Positions 34,325-43,205 are shown, counted from the stretch's first letter. The stretch: DNA of 62,008 nt from Hellea sp. (GCA_023300105.1 JALZWM010000069.1:1-62008), one strand, 5' to 3'. Notes: generated by a model not told the origin, from the letters alone. Made by a program: numbers and translations.

Positions 34325-36421
34325 TTACGCTTTAGGTTTGCGCTTTAATTTCACGCCGCCAGGTTTACCTGCCTTACGACGCTTAGGCGGTCCGTCGCCG
34401 CCAGAGCCTCTTGGCCCTTTAGCGCCGCCAGATTTACCTGAAGATGACTTGCCAGAAGGCTTGCCTGATTTCGCCGCAGCGCGTGCGAGTTTCTTTTTAT
34501 GAGGTTTCTTCGGCTTATCCGCATATGACGGATCATCTGCCCAAACCGTGGCCTCTTCATAATTTTCAACTTTACCTTCGGCAGCTTCAGCGGCGCGGGC
34601 TTTGGCCTTCTTATTCATCTTCGGAGGACGGTCATCATATGACTTGACCTTTTCGCGCGGTGCATAAGGTTTGGAACTGCGGCCACGAGATTCAGAGCGG
34701 TCGCCTCCACGTCCTTTGCCGCCGCGATCTCTGGCACCCCTATCACCTCTGTCACCTCTGTCACGGCCCCGACCTCCGCCGCCGCCTTGAACATGACCGC
34801 CGTTAAAGTCTGGCTGTCCGTCGATTTGACGTGCGGTAATCGCTTTTTCGATTTTACCTTCAGGACCAATGGCGGCAAGGAAACGGTCTAGACCCGCAGG
34901 GTCGACTTCGACGAATGTAGCTGTCTCAGTAATTTTGATAGAGCCGATTTCGCCTTTTTTCAAATCGCCTGATTTACAAAGCATTGGCAAAATCCAGCGC
35001 GGTTCAGCCTTTTGTTTACGGCCCAAATTGAGCGTAAACCAAACGCCGCCAGCAAAATCATTGCGCGGCGTGCGTTCACGTTGACCACCCCGCTCATTTC
35101 CACCGCCGCCGCCAGAGACAAGCTCTTCGGGGGCTGAGCGTCCTGCGCGGTATTGACGAATAAACGCCGCCGCAATTTGGCCCGCTTCAAATTTTTCAAG
35201 CATACGCTCAGCCATAACGCGCTCATCATCCGTGACAGGATCTTCGAGCACTAAGCCTTCAAGCATACGCTCATTATCTTTGCCGATAACATCTTCAGCA
35301 GAGGGCGGGTTAACCCAATTGGCTGTAATTTTCGCGCCTTGTAATAAACGCTCAGCACGCCGCGCCGCTTGATGCGGAACAATAAGAACGCTGACGCCTT
35401 TACGGCCCGCGCGCCCTGTTCGGCCAGAGCGATGCAAAAGAGCCTCTGTGTTTTTCGGCACAGACGCATGTACAACAAGTTCAAGGTCAGGCAAATCAAG
35501 CCCGCGCGCCGCAACATCTGTCGCGATACATACTTTAGCACGGCCATCACGAAGCGCCTGCAACGCCGCGCTGCGTTGGCTTTGGTTAAGCTCACCTGAT
35601 AGCGCGACAACAGAGAAGCCTCGATTATTAAAGCGCTGTACCATCCGGTTAACTTCGTCGCGGCGATCACAAAAGACAATCGCGTTCTTGGCATCATAAT
35701 AACGCAAGACATTAATGATTGCATTTTCGCGGTCATCTTTGGAGACCCGCAAAGCGCGGTATTCAATATCCATATGCTGTTTAGCTTCGGCGGCGGTATT
35801 GACCCGCACAGCATTACGCTGATATTTTTTAGCAAGCGAAGCAATGGTTTTTGGAACTGTGGCTGAGAACATCAAAGACCGGCGGTCTTCTGGCGCTGCG
35901 CCCAATATATTTTCAATCTCTTCGCGGAAACCCATTTTGAGCATTTCATCGGCTTCATCAAGGACAACAGCTTTAAGTTCGCTCATATCGAGAGAGCCGC
36001 GTTTGATATGGTCACAAAGCCGTCCCGGTGTTCCGACAACAATATGTACGCCTTTTCCTAAGACGCGGCGCTCATCGCGCATGTCCATACCGCCCACACA
36101 AGAGGCCACCTTGCCGCCAGCCTTGCCGTACAGCCAATCAAGCTCGCGTTTGACCTGCATCGCAAGTTCGCGTGTCGGCGCAATCACAACAGCCAAAGGC
36201 AAATCTGCCCGCGGCATGCGTTCTGCGTCTTCTAATAGGGTTGAGGCGAGGGCCAAACCAAAGGCGACTGTCTTACCAGACCCTGTTTGGGCTGAAACCA
36301 ACATATCTACGCCGTCAAGCTCTGGGGCCAAGACAGCATCTTGAACCGGCGTTAGGGTTTCATAACCTTTGGCCGCCAAAGCGTCTGCGAGCGCGGGGTG
36401 CGCTTTCGAAATATCACTCAT
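34325..36421 (-). CDS. DEAD-box RNA helicase with DbpA/CsdA-type RNA-binding domain
   Basis: 698 aa ATP-dependent RNA helicase. Motifs in order: the Q motif (YETLTPVQDAVL), AQTGSGKT (motif I), PTRELA (Ia), DEAD (II), SAT (III), and HRSGRTGRAGR (VI). A DbpA-type RNA-binding domain (WFTLNLGRKQKAEPRWILPM, about 455-545) follows, as in CsdA/DeaD. The C-terminal about 150 residues are glycine/arginine/lysine-rich (GRGRDRGDRGDRG), disordered and RNA-binding. It probably acts in ribosome assembly and mRNA turnover, often at low temperature. Confidence 0.93.
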   Translation of the reverse strand: MSDISKAHPALADALAAKGYETLTPVQDAVLAPELDGVDMLVSAQTGSGKTVAFGLALASTLLEDAERMPRADLPLAVVIAPTRELAMQVKRELDWLYGKAGGKVASCVGGMDMRDERRVLGKGVHIVVGTPGRLCDHIKRGSLDMSELKAVVLDEADEMLKMGFREEIENILGAAPEDRRSLMFSATVPKTIASLAKKYQRNAVRVNTAAEAKQHMDIEYRALRVSKDDRENAIINVLRYYDAKNAIVFCDRRDEVNRMVQRFNNRGFSVVALSGELNQSQRSAALQALRDGRAKVCIATDVAARGLDLPDLELVVHASVPKNTEALLHRSGRTGRAGRKGVSVLIVPHQAARRAERLLQGAKITANWVNPPSAEDVIGKDNERMLEGLVLEDPVTDDERVMAERMLEKFEAGQIAAAFIRQYRAGRSAPEELVSGGGGGNERGGQRERTPRNDFAGGVWFTLNLGRKQKAEPRWILPMLCKSGDLKKGEIGSIKITETATFVEVDPAGLDRFLAAIGPEGKIEKAITARQIDGQPDFNGGHVQGGGGGRGRDRGDRGDRGARDRGGKGRGGDRSESRGRSSKPYAPREKVKSYDDRPPKMNKKAKARAAEAAEGKVENYEEATVWADDPSYADKPKKPHKKKLARAAAKSGKPSGKSSSGKSGGAKGPRGSGGDGPPKRRKAGKPGGVKLKRKPKA

Positions 36422-36621
36422 TCTTTATCTTTATATATGTAAGGCGTGGCGCGCCTGCCTGCACAAGAGGGCTGGCTGTCAATTGCGGGTGTCCTTAGGC
36501 CTTCAAAACGCGGCTGTATAGCGACAATACGCACAGAAGACTTTTGAGAAGTTTACTTTCGCGTGTTGCGGGTAGCGCTTTGGCCGTGTAAATGCCGCCA
36601 ATAATAAGAATGGAGAGCATA

Positions 36622-37395
36622 ATGGGCTATGAGATGATAGAATTGACGAAGGATGGCAGCGTCGCGACGATAATGCTCGACCGTCCTAAGGCCTTAAACG
36701 CCCTCTGCGGTCCTATGATGGCTGAAGTTGCAAAAGCCTTAGAGGCTTTAGCAAAAGACGACGCTATTGGCTGCGTGATCTTAACAGGGTCAGAAAAAGC
36801 TTTCGCGGCAGGCGCTGACATCAAAGAAATGTCAGATTTGGAATATCTCGAAATTTACAAAGATGATCTTTTTTACAATCATGAAGCTATTGCCCGCTTT
36901 CGCAAACCGATTATCGCTGCCGTGGCCGGCTATGCGCTCGGCGGCGGTTGTGAAATTGCTATGATGTGTGACTTTATCATTGCCGCAGATAACGCAAAAT
37001 TTGGTCAGCCTGAAATTAACCTTGGCGTTATGCCCGGTATTGGCGGCACACAGCGCCTTATTCGCGCCGTAGGTAAATCTAAAGCTATGGATATGTGCCT
37101 AACAGGCCGCATGATGGACGCTAATGAAGCATTAGCGGCAAATCTGGTTGCGCGCGTGGTCCCGCTAGACGAACTTATGGAAACGGCTAAAGACGCATCC
37201 AGTAAAATTGCCGCTCAAAGTCAGCCCATTGCCATGATGACCAAAGAGACGATTAATAGCGCATTTGAGATGACGCTGTCTCAAGGTGTGCAATTTGAAC
37301 GTCGTTTATTCCAGAGCATGTTTACTACTGCAGACCAAAAAGAAGGCATGGCGGCCTTCTCGGAAAAGCGAAAACCGCATTTTAAAAATAAATAG
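36622..37395 (+). CDS. Enoyl-CoA hydratase (crotonase family)
   Basis: 257 aa. The oxyanion-hole motif AFAAGADIKEM and the catalytic pair region GGCEIAMMCDFIIA / FGQPEINLGVMPGIGGTQRL are typical of short-chain enoyl-CoA hydratases, which hydrate 2-enoyl-CoA in fatty-acid beta-oxidation. The ATGs at 36592 and 36610 are in frame upstream, but GGAG at 36613-36616 places the ribosome at 36622 (MGYEMIEL). The order enoyl-CoA hydratase - rpsT - dnaA is common in Alphaproteobacteria. Confidence 0.92.
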   Translation: MGYEMIELTKDGSVATIMLDRPKALNALCGPMMAEVAKALEALAKDDAIGCVILTGSEKAFAAGADIKEMSDLEYLEIYKDDLFYNHEAIARFRKPIIAAVAGYALGGGCEIAMMCDFIIAADNAKFGQPEINLGVMPGIGGTQRLIRAVGKSKAMDMCLTGRMMDANEALAANLVARVVPLDELMETAKDASSKIAAQSQPIAMMTKETINSAFEMTLSQGVQFERRLFQSMFTTADQKEGMAAFSEKRKPHFKNK

Positions 37396-37410
37396 TCTAA
37401 AAAAGGGTTG

Positions 37411-37439
37411 TTGACGCGCTAAGTCTTGGTGGCTATAGG
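37411..37439 (+). promoter_or_regulatory. Housekeeping (sigma-73-type) promoter of rpsT
   Basis: TTGACG at 37411-37416 and TATAGG at 37434-37439, separated by exactly 17 bp, about 50 bp before the rpsT ATG. This is close to the alphaproteobacterial consensus and fits a highly expressed ribosomal protein gene. Confidence 0.75.
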
Positions 37440-37490
37440 CGGCCCTTGAAATTCAAGTCTGCTATGTGAGCAGCAAAAACTGAGGAAAAT

Positions 37491-37754
37491 ATGGCAAACA
37501 CTTCATCTGCCAAGAAGAACGTTCGTAAAATGGCTCGTAAAACGGCCGTCAACAAATCGCGTCGCACGGTCGTGCGCTCAAACCTTCGTAAAGTCGAAGA
37601 TGCGATTACAGCCGGCGATAAGGCTGCTGCAACTGAAGCACTTAAAGCGGCCGAACCTGCTATGATGCGGGCCGTGACAAAAGGTGTATATCACAAGAAT
37701 ACAGCATCGCGTAAAATCTCTCGCTTAAACAAGCGCGTTAAAGCGATTGCATAA
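37491..37754 (+). CDS. rpsT: 30S ribosomal protein S20
   Basis: 87 aa, lysine- and arginine-rich, helical. The N-terminus [20 protein letters not shown] and the C-terminal [16 protein letters not shown] are diagnostic for S20, which binds 16S rRNA early in small-subunit assembly. A ribosome site TGAGGA lies 7 nt before the ATG. The gene has its own promoter and terminator and precedes dnaA. Confidence 0.98.
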   Translation: MANTSSAKKNVRKMARKTAVNKSRRTVVRSNLRKVEDAITAGDKAAATEALKAAEPAMMRAVTKGVYHKNTASRKISRLNKRVKAIA

Positions 37755-37791
37755 CTAAAATTTGCCTTAAAGGCTTAAATTTTTGACTATC

Positions 37792-37819
37792 AAACCGGAG
37801 TGAAAGCTTCGGTTTTTTT
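37792..37819 (+). terminator. Intrinsic terminator of rpsT
   Basis: AAACCGGAG pairs with CTTCGGTTT (one G-T wobble) around a short loop and is followed by a run of T, starting about 38 bp after the rpsT stop. Confidence 0.85.
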
Positions 37820-38007
37820 ATGTCTAAAATTAGATTTTCCAAAATACTGTCTTCAGACAAGTAAAAAAGTGCAGTAACAGTGGGTTTTCCACAGGTATGA
37901 AAAAAGATGTTAATAGAATCTAAATTTATTTTAGGGGCTAGTTCTTTGCGATTCCTCACTTTTTTTCTGTCAACTGAAAAGGGTGTCTATTTTACGATTC
38001 TTCTCTG

Positions 38008-38038
38008 TTGACGTGAGCGAAAAGAGTCGGTTTATAGA
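38008..38038 (+). promoter_or_regulatory. Candidate dnaA promoter
   Basis: TTGACG at 38008-38013 and TTATAG/TATAGA at 38032-38038 give 18- or 19-bp spacing. A GAGTC methylation site lies inside the spacer (38024-38028). The position, about 155 bp before the GTG start, leaves a long leader. Confidence 0.55.
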
Positions 38039-38194
38039 GGGTGTAAGATAAAGTTGTGAGGGGCTATAAACACACAGCTTTATACAGGGGAAACCTGCCT
38101 ATTTGATATTCTCAATTAGGTAGTATCCATAAATTATTGTTTTGTTTCAAGGGCTTACCTTTAAGTCCTCTGGAATCGTTTGGAGTGACGTCTG

Positions 38195-39697
38195 GTGACT
38201 ACGGCTGAAAATATTATCTCTGAAACCAGCCAAGCGGCGCCCGACCTGTATACAGGCGAGCCTCCCTTACAAAGCGCGCACAATACATGGGCAAAGGTTA
38301 GAAATGATCTTGCTTATGCATTAGGTGCAAATATCCATCGCTCATGGACAGGCCGGCTCAGAGTCTCTTCTGCAACAGACCGCATCGTTACACTCAGCGC
38401 GCCCACGCGGTTCATCGCCTCCAAAATTGAAACACAATATGCAGAGACTGTTCGCCGCCTTTGGAAAAAACACGACATGGTCGCACCGCCGCGTGATGTT
38501 ATGTTTTCAGCTGCAGCTGGCACGCCGGTAACTCCGCCTAAGCTAGCGGTAAAAAAAGTAAACAAACAAGCTCTCTCAAGTTCCAGCCAGTCTTCTCCTA
38601 ATTTAACTGAAACTGTAGCCGAAAATAACAACCATAAAGGTTTAAAGAGCGGAGAAAGCCCGCGTGACCGTTTTACCTTTGATAATTTCGTTGTCGGCGC
38701 CTCTAATGAACTTGCTTTTGCCGTCGCCCGTCAAATCGCGAGCTGCCGCGCGGCGCAGTATAATCCCATTGTTCTTCACGGCAGTAATGGCATGGGTAAA
38801 ACCCATCTTCTCTACGCAATTGAACAGGCTGTTAAGCAAACAGATCCAACTCACCGCGTAAAACTAATAAGTTCAGAAGAATTCGTCAGTGCGTTTGTCA
38901 GCTCTGTGCGCGGCAATGGCCGCGGCGCGATTGATGCTTTTAAATCATCCCTGCGTGATGTTGATCTTCTTATCATTGATGACGCGCATTTTATTGCGGA
39001 CAAGCCAGGTTCACAAGAAGAGCTACTTCACACGCTTGTTTCTCTCGTCGATCAAGGCAAACAGATATTAGTAGCTGCCGATCGACACCCTGACAAAATT
39101 GAAAAAGCGTCAGAACGTCTCAAATCTTACCTCTGTTCCGGCCTTGTGTGTAAAATTGGCGCCGCAGATTACGAATTACGCCTTAGAATTCTAGACCGTC
39201 TTATCGCACGCCGGCGCGCGAGTGGTAATGCGACCCTCGCTATTCCGCAAAATGCACGGGACCATTTGGCCGCGCGTATGAACGCAACACCGCGTGACCT
39301 CGAAGGGGCTTTCAACCAAATCGTGGCGCAAAGTGAATTCCTTGGAACACCGATATCCCTAGAAACCGTTCAAGAGACACTCTCTGACTCGCGCTATACA
39401 GCGGGACAACGTCTTACCGTTGACCGTATCCAGCGCGCAGTTTGTGAAGAATTCCGTGTCACGCTGACTGATATGACCTCCAAACGCCGCGCAAGAGCGA
39501 TTGCAAGGCCGCGCCAAGTCGCGATGTATCTATCCAAAAAAATGACAAAACGCTCACTACCTGACATCGGGCGGCGCTTTGGCGGACGAGATCACACAAC
39601 GGTTATGCATGCAGTTAAGCGTATTGATGCGCTTCGTCTTGATGACGGCGGATTTAATGCTCAAATCGAAGCGGTTGAAGACGCACTTAAGCGTTAA
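38195..39697 (+). CDS. dnaA: Chromosomal replication initiator protein DnaA
   Basis: 500 aa initiator that binds DnaA boxes and opens the origin. Domain I (about 25-100) carries the WAKVRNDLAYALG region. Domain II is a serine-rich linker (about 125-160). Domain III is the AAA+ ATPase with Walker A GSNGMGKTH (196-204) and Walker B LLIIDDAHFI. Domain IV ends with the box-recognition signature GGRDHTTVMHAVKRI. The GTG start has GGAG nine nt upstream. The Walker A reads SNGMGKT where most DnaA proteins have GVGLGKT. Confidence 0.97.
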   Translation: MTTAENIISETSQAAPDLYTGEPPLQSAHNTWAKVRNDLAYALGANIHRSWTGRLRVSSATDRIVTLSAPTRFIASKIETQYAETVRRLWKKHDMVAPPRDVMFSAAAGTPVTPPKLAVKKVNKQALSSSSQSSPNLTETVAENNNHKGLKSGESPRDRFTFDNFVVGASNELAFAVARQIASCRAAQYNPIVLHGSNGMGKTHLLYAIEQAVKQTDPTHRVKLISSEEFVSAFVSSVRGNGRGAIDAFKSSLRDVDLLIIDDAHFIADKPGSQEELLHTLVSLVDQGKQILVAADRHPDKIEKASERLKSYLCSGLVCKIGAADYELRLRILDRLIARRRASGNATLAIPQNARDHLAARMNATPRDLEGAFNQIVAQSEFLGTPISLETVQETLSDSRYTAGQRLTVDRIQRAVCEEFRVTLTDMTSKRRARAIARPRQVAMYLSKKMTKRSLPDIGRRFGGRDHTTVMHAVKRIDALRLDDGGFNAQIEAVEDALKR

Positions 39698-39756
39698 TTA
39701 AGCCTCAACTTACGTTTATTTCTATATACAATGCCCATATATAATGAGGCAAAGAC

Positions 39757-40878
39757 ATGACCAACGTATTTACGCTTTATGGCGTCAAGATATCTATGTT
39801 TACAGGCAAGGTGCGCAGTTATCTTATTAAGCAAGGCATTGCTTTTGAAGAAACTGCCCCAATCAATGCGCATTTTCAAACCGTAGTCAAACCTCAACTC
39901 GGGAGGCATATTATTCCCGTTATAGAGACAAGTGACGGGACACTTGTTCAAGATACAACGGACATAATTGATTATTTAGAAGATCAAGGACTAGCCGCCC
40001 AAAGTGCTTACCCTTCAGATTCTCTTACAAAACTCTTAGCCCTAATTTTTGAACTCTTCGGGGATGAAGGACTATTGCGGCCTGCTATGCATTACCGTTG
40101 GAACTTCCCTGACCGGACAGATAAGTTTATTTTGCATGGGTTTGGCGGCTGGCAAGGTCCAGACGCAAGTGAAGCCGAGACCGCGCAGACTAAAAAGACT
40201 ATGGGAGTGTTTAACGGTTTTCTTCCTGCCTTAGGTGTCTCTGACGAGACTATTCCAGAAATCGAAAAAAGCTTTAAAAATTTACTCTCTATACTAGATG
40301 CCCATTTTGTCAGAACGCCTTATCTATTTGGGAAGGCGCCAACGATTGGGGATTACGGCATGATGTGCTCACTTTATGCTCATCTCGGACGAGACCCTGT
40401 GCCTGCAAGCCTGATGAAAAATATCGCGCCAAGCCTGTTCCGCTGGACAGAGCGTATGAATGCGCCACACTCAGATTACTCTGATATGCCGTATTATAAA
40501 GCTTCAGAAGACTTACCCGATACGTTAGCGCCAATATTTAAATATATAGCAGACTATTTTCTCCCTGAATTACAGATGAATATAGACGTCATGAATAGCT
40601 TAATCCCAACAGGATCTGGTAAGCCAGCCACGATAAATCCCAAAATGGCCGTTCTTGGTTTCGGAACCTTCCTCCATGGGGATACAGACATAAGCTGCGC
40701 CGTTAGGCCTATCCGGTTTTACATGCTGCAACGCGTCACAGACTATTTCGCAAGTCTAAACAGCGCTGATCAAAAACTTGCCCAAGACTATTTGCAAAAG
40801 ACTGGCCTCACCCCTCTCCTAACCTTAACAGCTAAACATAGGGTTGCCCGACAAAACCATATTGAAGTTTGGGCTTAA
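39757..40878 (+). CDS. Glutathione S-transferase-like protein with long C-terminus
   Basis: 373 aa, much longer than the 200-230 aa of ordinary GSTs. Residues about 1-80 are a thioredoxin-fold GST_N domain (FTLYGVKISMFTGKVRSYLI, with the cis-proline region IIPVIETSDGTLVQDTTDII). Residues about 85-245 are a helical GST_C-like domain with KAPTIGDYGMMCSL. The remaining about 130 residues match nothing I recognise. No active-site cysteine is evident in the N-terminal helix. Its substrate is unknown. Confidence 0.75.
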   Translation: MTNVFTLYGVKISMFTGKVRSYLIKQGIAFEETAPINAHFQTVVKPQLGRHIIPVIETSDGTLVQDTTDIIDYLEDQGLAAQSAYPSDSLTKLLALIFELFGDEGLLRPAMHYRWNFPDRTDKFILHGFGGWQGPDASEAETAQTKKTMGVFNGFLPALGVSDETIPEIEKSFKNLLSILDAHFVRTPYLFGKAPTIGDYGMMCSLYAHLGRDPVPASLMKNIAPSLFRWTERMNAPHSDYSDMPYYKASEDLPDTLAPIFKYIADYFLPELQMNIDVMNSLIPTGSGKPATINPKMAVLGFGTFLHGDTDISCAVRPIRFYMLQRVTDYFASLNSADQKLAQDYLQKTGLTPLLTLTAKHRVARQNHIEVWA

Positions 40879-40981
40879 GGCCGCTTTGAAAATCACAACA
40901 TGGTAAAAAAACATGTTTAACCGCAGGAAAAGCCGAGATGCCCCGTTAGTAGCTATGAACGACATTAAAAGGAGATCAATT

Positions 40982-41650
40982 ATGTCTAACTTAAAAAAAG
41001 CTGGCGTTGTTTTCGCCGTTAGCGCTTTCGCTTTATCTGGCCTTGCTCTAGCTGGCCCCAAAGCCGACACAAATGGTGATGGGCAAATCACACAAACAGA
41101 ATTCCAAGCAGCAGCAGATGCCAAGTTTTCACAAGCCGACACCGACTTTGATGGAAACCTTAGCAAAGATGAAATGCAGGCTTTAAAAAAATTAAAACGT
41201 GCTGAGCGCGAAGCCATGAAATTTGCGCATCAGGACTTAAATGGTGATGGGTCTCTTACACAGGCAGAAATCGAAGCTGCAAGAAGCGCAAAAGACGCGC
41301 AGATGCAAGCTCGCCGCTTAGAACGCCTTGATACAAATCAAAACGGAACGGTCGAAGACTCTGAGCGCGAAGCCATGAAAGCGGAACGTAAAGCTAAGCA
41401 TGAAGCTAGAAAGGCTGAGAGACAAGCCAATGGTGGGTCTGCTGAAGCAGGTGAGCGTAAAGGCAAGTCTGGAAAACGCGGGGCCCGCGGACCCCAAAAA
41501 GACACCAATGGCGATGGCCTTATTTCACGCGCAGAATATAATGCGGCGTCAAATGCACTCTTTATTCGTATGGACGCGAATGGAGACGGTGTATTGACCA
41601 AGGGCGAAGGCAAAAAACGCCGGGGCCGCAAGGGTAAGCGCAAGCACTAA
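40982..41650 (+). CDS. Secreted protein with six EF-hand calcium-binding loops
   Basis: 222 aa with a Sec signal peptide (SNLKKAGVVFAVSAFALSGL, cleavage after ALA). Six EF-hand-type loops can be read: DTNGDGQITQTE, DTDFDGNLSKDE, DLNGDGSLTQAE, DTNQNGTVEDSE, DTNGDGLISRAE and DANGDGVLTKGE. The linkers are rich in arginine, lysine and alanine. It should bind calcium in the periplasm or outside. The ATG at 40982 has AAGGAG upstream; the in-frame ATG at 40913 would place 23 extra residues before the signal. The ECF sigma gene begins one base after its stop. Confidence 0.88.
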   Translation: MSNLKKAGVVFAVSAFALSGLALAGPKADTNGDGQITQTEFQAAADAKFSQADTDFDGNLSKDEMQALKKLKRAEREAMKFAHQDLNGDGSLTQAEIEAARSAKDAQMQARRLERLDTNQNGTVEDSEREAMKAERKAKHEARKAERQANGGSAEAGERKGKSGKRGARGPQKDTNGDGLISRAEYNAASNALFIRMDANGDGVLTKGEGKKRRGRKGKRKH

Positions 41651-41651
41651 C

Positions 41652-42233
41652 TTGCTTAGAAAAGTTGTCGATAACACGGCCAAGGAACATTTAGATCCCG
41701 ATGCCGACTTAATCTCCAGCCTCAAGGCTGGAGATAATAATGCGCTGGGCCAGTTAATGGAACGGCACCTGACAACGATTTATAATTTAGCCTATTATAT
41801 GGTGGGTGACCAAATGAGCGCTGAAGATATCAGCCAGAGCGTTTTTTTAAAGACATGGCAGGGCATATCTAAATGGGAACCCGGGCAGGCAAAACTTATT
41901 ACATGGATGCGTCGCGTGGCAACAAATGCCTGTTTGGACCACCTTAGAAAAAAGAAACCAATATATACAGATACTGTCCCAGAGGTCGTAGACCTAGCAG
42001 ATACGCCTTTCGAAGCCCTCTCTCGGCAGAACCAAAGCGATCGCATGAAGACAGCGTTACAAAAATTATCTGATAGGCAGCGCATGGCTGTGACTTTGTC
42101 TTACTATCAAGAGTTAAACCAACGTGAGGGTGCGGCGGCTATGGATATCAGCGAAGGCGCATATGAAAGCTTACTGGTGCGCGGCCGTAAAGCCTTAAAA
42201 GTAATATTAGAAAATGACAGGGTGGAAACTTAA
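41652..42233 (+). CDS. ECF-type RNA polymerase sigma factor
   Basis: 193 aa. Region 2 is visible as QLMERHLTTIYNLAYYMVGD followed by AEDISQSVFLKTW and TWMRRVATNACLDHLRK. Region 4 ends with LSDRQRMAVTLSYYQELNQREGAAAMDISEGAYESLLVRGR. The start is TTG at 41652, one base after the stop of the EF-hand gene, with no good ribosome site, so it is likely made by translational coupling. A one-TM protein that could be its anti-sigma factor follows at once. Confidence 0.88.
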   Translation: MLRKVVDNTAKEHLDPDADLISSLKAGDNNALGQLMERHLTTIYNLAYYMVGDQMSAEDISQSVFLKTWQGISKWEPGQAKLITWMRRVATNACLDHLRKKKPIYTDTVPEVVDLADTPFEALSRQNQSDRMKTALQKLSDRQRMAVTLSYYQELNQREGAAAMDISEGAYESLLVRGRKALKVILENDRVET

Positions 42234-42234
42234 A

Positions 42235-42552
42235 ATGGACGATAAAACTCTAAATAAGATGCTAGATAGTCATGTCGCACCTGCGCCAAATTCTAATTTG
42301 GCATCTCGTATTCTCGCAGCGAGCGCAGATAATACAGTCCTTGAATTTAAACCCCGTACAGCAAGGCCCTTCATGAAACGCTTTGCGCCAATGGCGGCCT
42401 CACTTTTGGCGGTCTCTTTAGTCGGATACACATTTTTCGAACCCATTCAAAATAACGAAACCGAAATCAAGGTTTGGCAAGAAGCCGCGCTCGATCTCGG
42501 TTTTGATGACATTTATAGCTGGGTCGAAAGCGAAGACGCATCCGCTCAATAA
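42235..42552 (+). CDS. Small one-TM protein, probable anti-sigma factor
   Basis: 105 aa with an N-terminal soluble segment (MDDKTLNKMLDSHVAPAPNS), one membrane helix (about 49-65, FAPMAASLLAVSLVGYTFF) and an acidic 35-residue outer tail. The layout fits membrane anti-sigma factors, and it starts one nt after the sigma stop, with GGTGGA eight nt upstream. No HxxxCxxC zinc motif is present, so it is not a classic ZAS-type factor. An in-frame ATG at 42214 would overlap the sigma gene and is less likely. Confidence 0.6.
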   Translation: MDDKTLNKMLDSHVAPAPNSNLASRILAASADNTVLEFKPRTARPFMKRFAPMAASLLAVSLVGYTFFEPIQNNETEIKVWQEAALDLGFDDIYSWVESEDASAQ

Positions 42553-42566
42553 TAAATTGAAATAGT

Positions 42567-42938
42567 TTAGCTCACTTTACGAAGGGCTTTTTCGGCCTTA
42601 GCCGCCATTTGACGTGCTCTAACGCGTTCAAAACTATCAAGCGCATCTAGAGCAATACGTAAATCAACAGATAGGTCTGATGTCTGCGCTGTTATATCTT
42701 CAAGTGAGTCACGTAAATTTTCTTTACGTGCAATAACTGATTTAGCATATGAGCCGTAAGCAACGTATCCCTCACGTTGCTCGTTTCCTTGAACGTCTTC
42801 TTCAGGAACACTGTCATTTAATTTACGAATTTGACGTTCCAAGTCCTCACGCGTTGCTTCTAATACGGCAATCCGCTTTTGAAGGTCAGCAATCGCGAAA
42901 CGTGTTTTTTGAACACTTTTATCCATTGAATGTGTCAT
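42567..42938 (-). CDS. Coiled-coil protein, possibly FliJ-like
   Basis: 123 aa, almost entirely charged helix (MDKSVQKTRFAIADLQKRIA and onward heptads). The coiled-coil pattern, length and position next to ctrA suggest a FliJ-type flagellar export chaperone, often found near ctrA in related bacteria, but no diagnostic motif is present and I am not sure. It is divergent from ctrA across the ctrA control region. No other flagellar gene lies in the window. Confidence 0.45.
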   Translation of the reverse strand: MTHSMDKSVQKTRFAIADLQKRIAVLEATREDLERQIRKLNDSVPEEDVQGNEQREGYVAYGSYAKSVIARKENLRDSLEDITAQTSDLSVDLRIALDALDSFERVRARQMAAKAEKALRKVS

Positions 42939-43059
42939 TTACCTCACCTAACCCTAATATTCGTGAGCTTTTAGCTCTTATTAGAGATATATTTAGCAGA
43001 ATAAGTTTACGCGTCGGTGAAGATACACGGTTAAAATCTGATAACCTTTTGTCTAAAGT

Positions 43060-43079
43060 CCCACATTTAGTGGGTTTTT
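43060..43079 (+). terminator. Short terminator-like hairpin before ctrA
   Basis: CCCAC (43060-43064) pairs with GTGGG (43070-43074) around a 5-nt loop and runs into five T residues. There is no plus-strand gene immediately upstream, so this may be a leader attenuator or a chance structure. The stem is short. Confidence 0.35.
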
Positions 43080-43129
43080 AGGCGTTAACTGACCTTTTCC
43101 TCTATTTCATAACGATTTGGTTCCTGGCG

Positions 43130-43205
43130 TTAACATTTGATTTACGGGATTCACATATCAGTTGAATTCTATTAACTATATCTCGTTGGCTACGAGATTT
43201 GATTC
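43130..43205 (+). promoter_or_regulatory. ctrA control region with CtrA-box-like and GANTC sites
   Basis: TTAA-N7-TTTAC at 43130-43145 differs by one base from the CtrA box TTAA-N7-TTAAC. A GATTC methylation site lies three bases further on, at 43148-43152, and a second is at 43201-43205, 18 bp before the ATG. This mirrors the C. crescentus ctrA promoter, where CtrA feedback and CcrM methylation both act. Confidence 0.6.

Larger units (their letters stand above)
37755..38194. promoter_or_regulatory. dnaA upstream region with clustered GANTC methylation sites
   Basis: 440 bp without a protein gene. It contains the rpsT terminator, five GANTC sites (37916, 37950, 37996, 38024, 38173), one near-consensus DnaA box TTTTCCACA at 37885-37893, and the candidate dnaA promoter at 38008-38038. 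One DnaA box is too few to call an origin. The GANTC density over about 260 bp is well above the one per 256 bp expected, consistent with CcrM-dependent control of dnaA. Confidence 0.65.

Noticed and set aside
35251-35844. 197-aa open frame antisense-shifted inside the DEAD-box helicase
   Set aside because: It lies wholly inside a well-supported gene on the same strand in another frame and shows no family motif.
37755-38194. Replication origin next to dnaA
   Set aside because: Only one near-consensus DnaA box was found, and in Caulobacter relatives oriC is often elsewhere.
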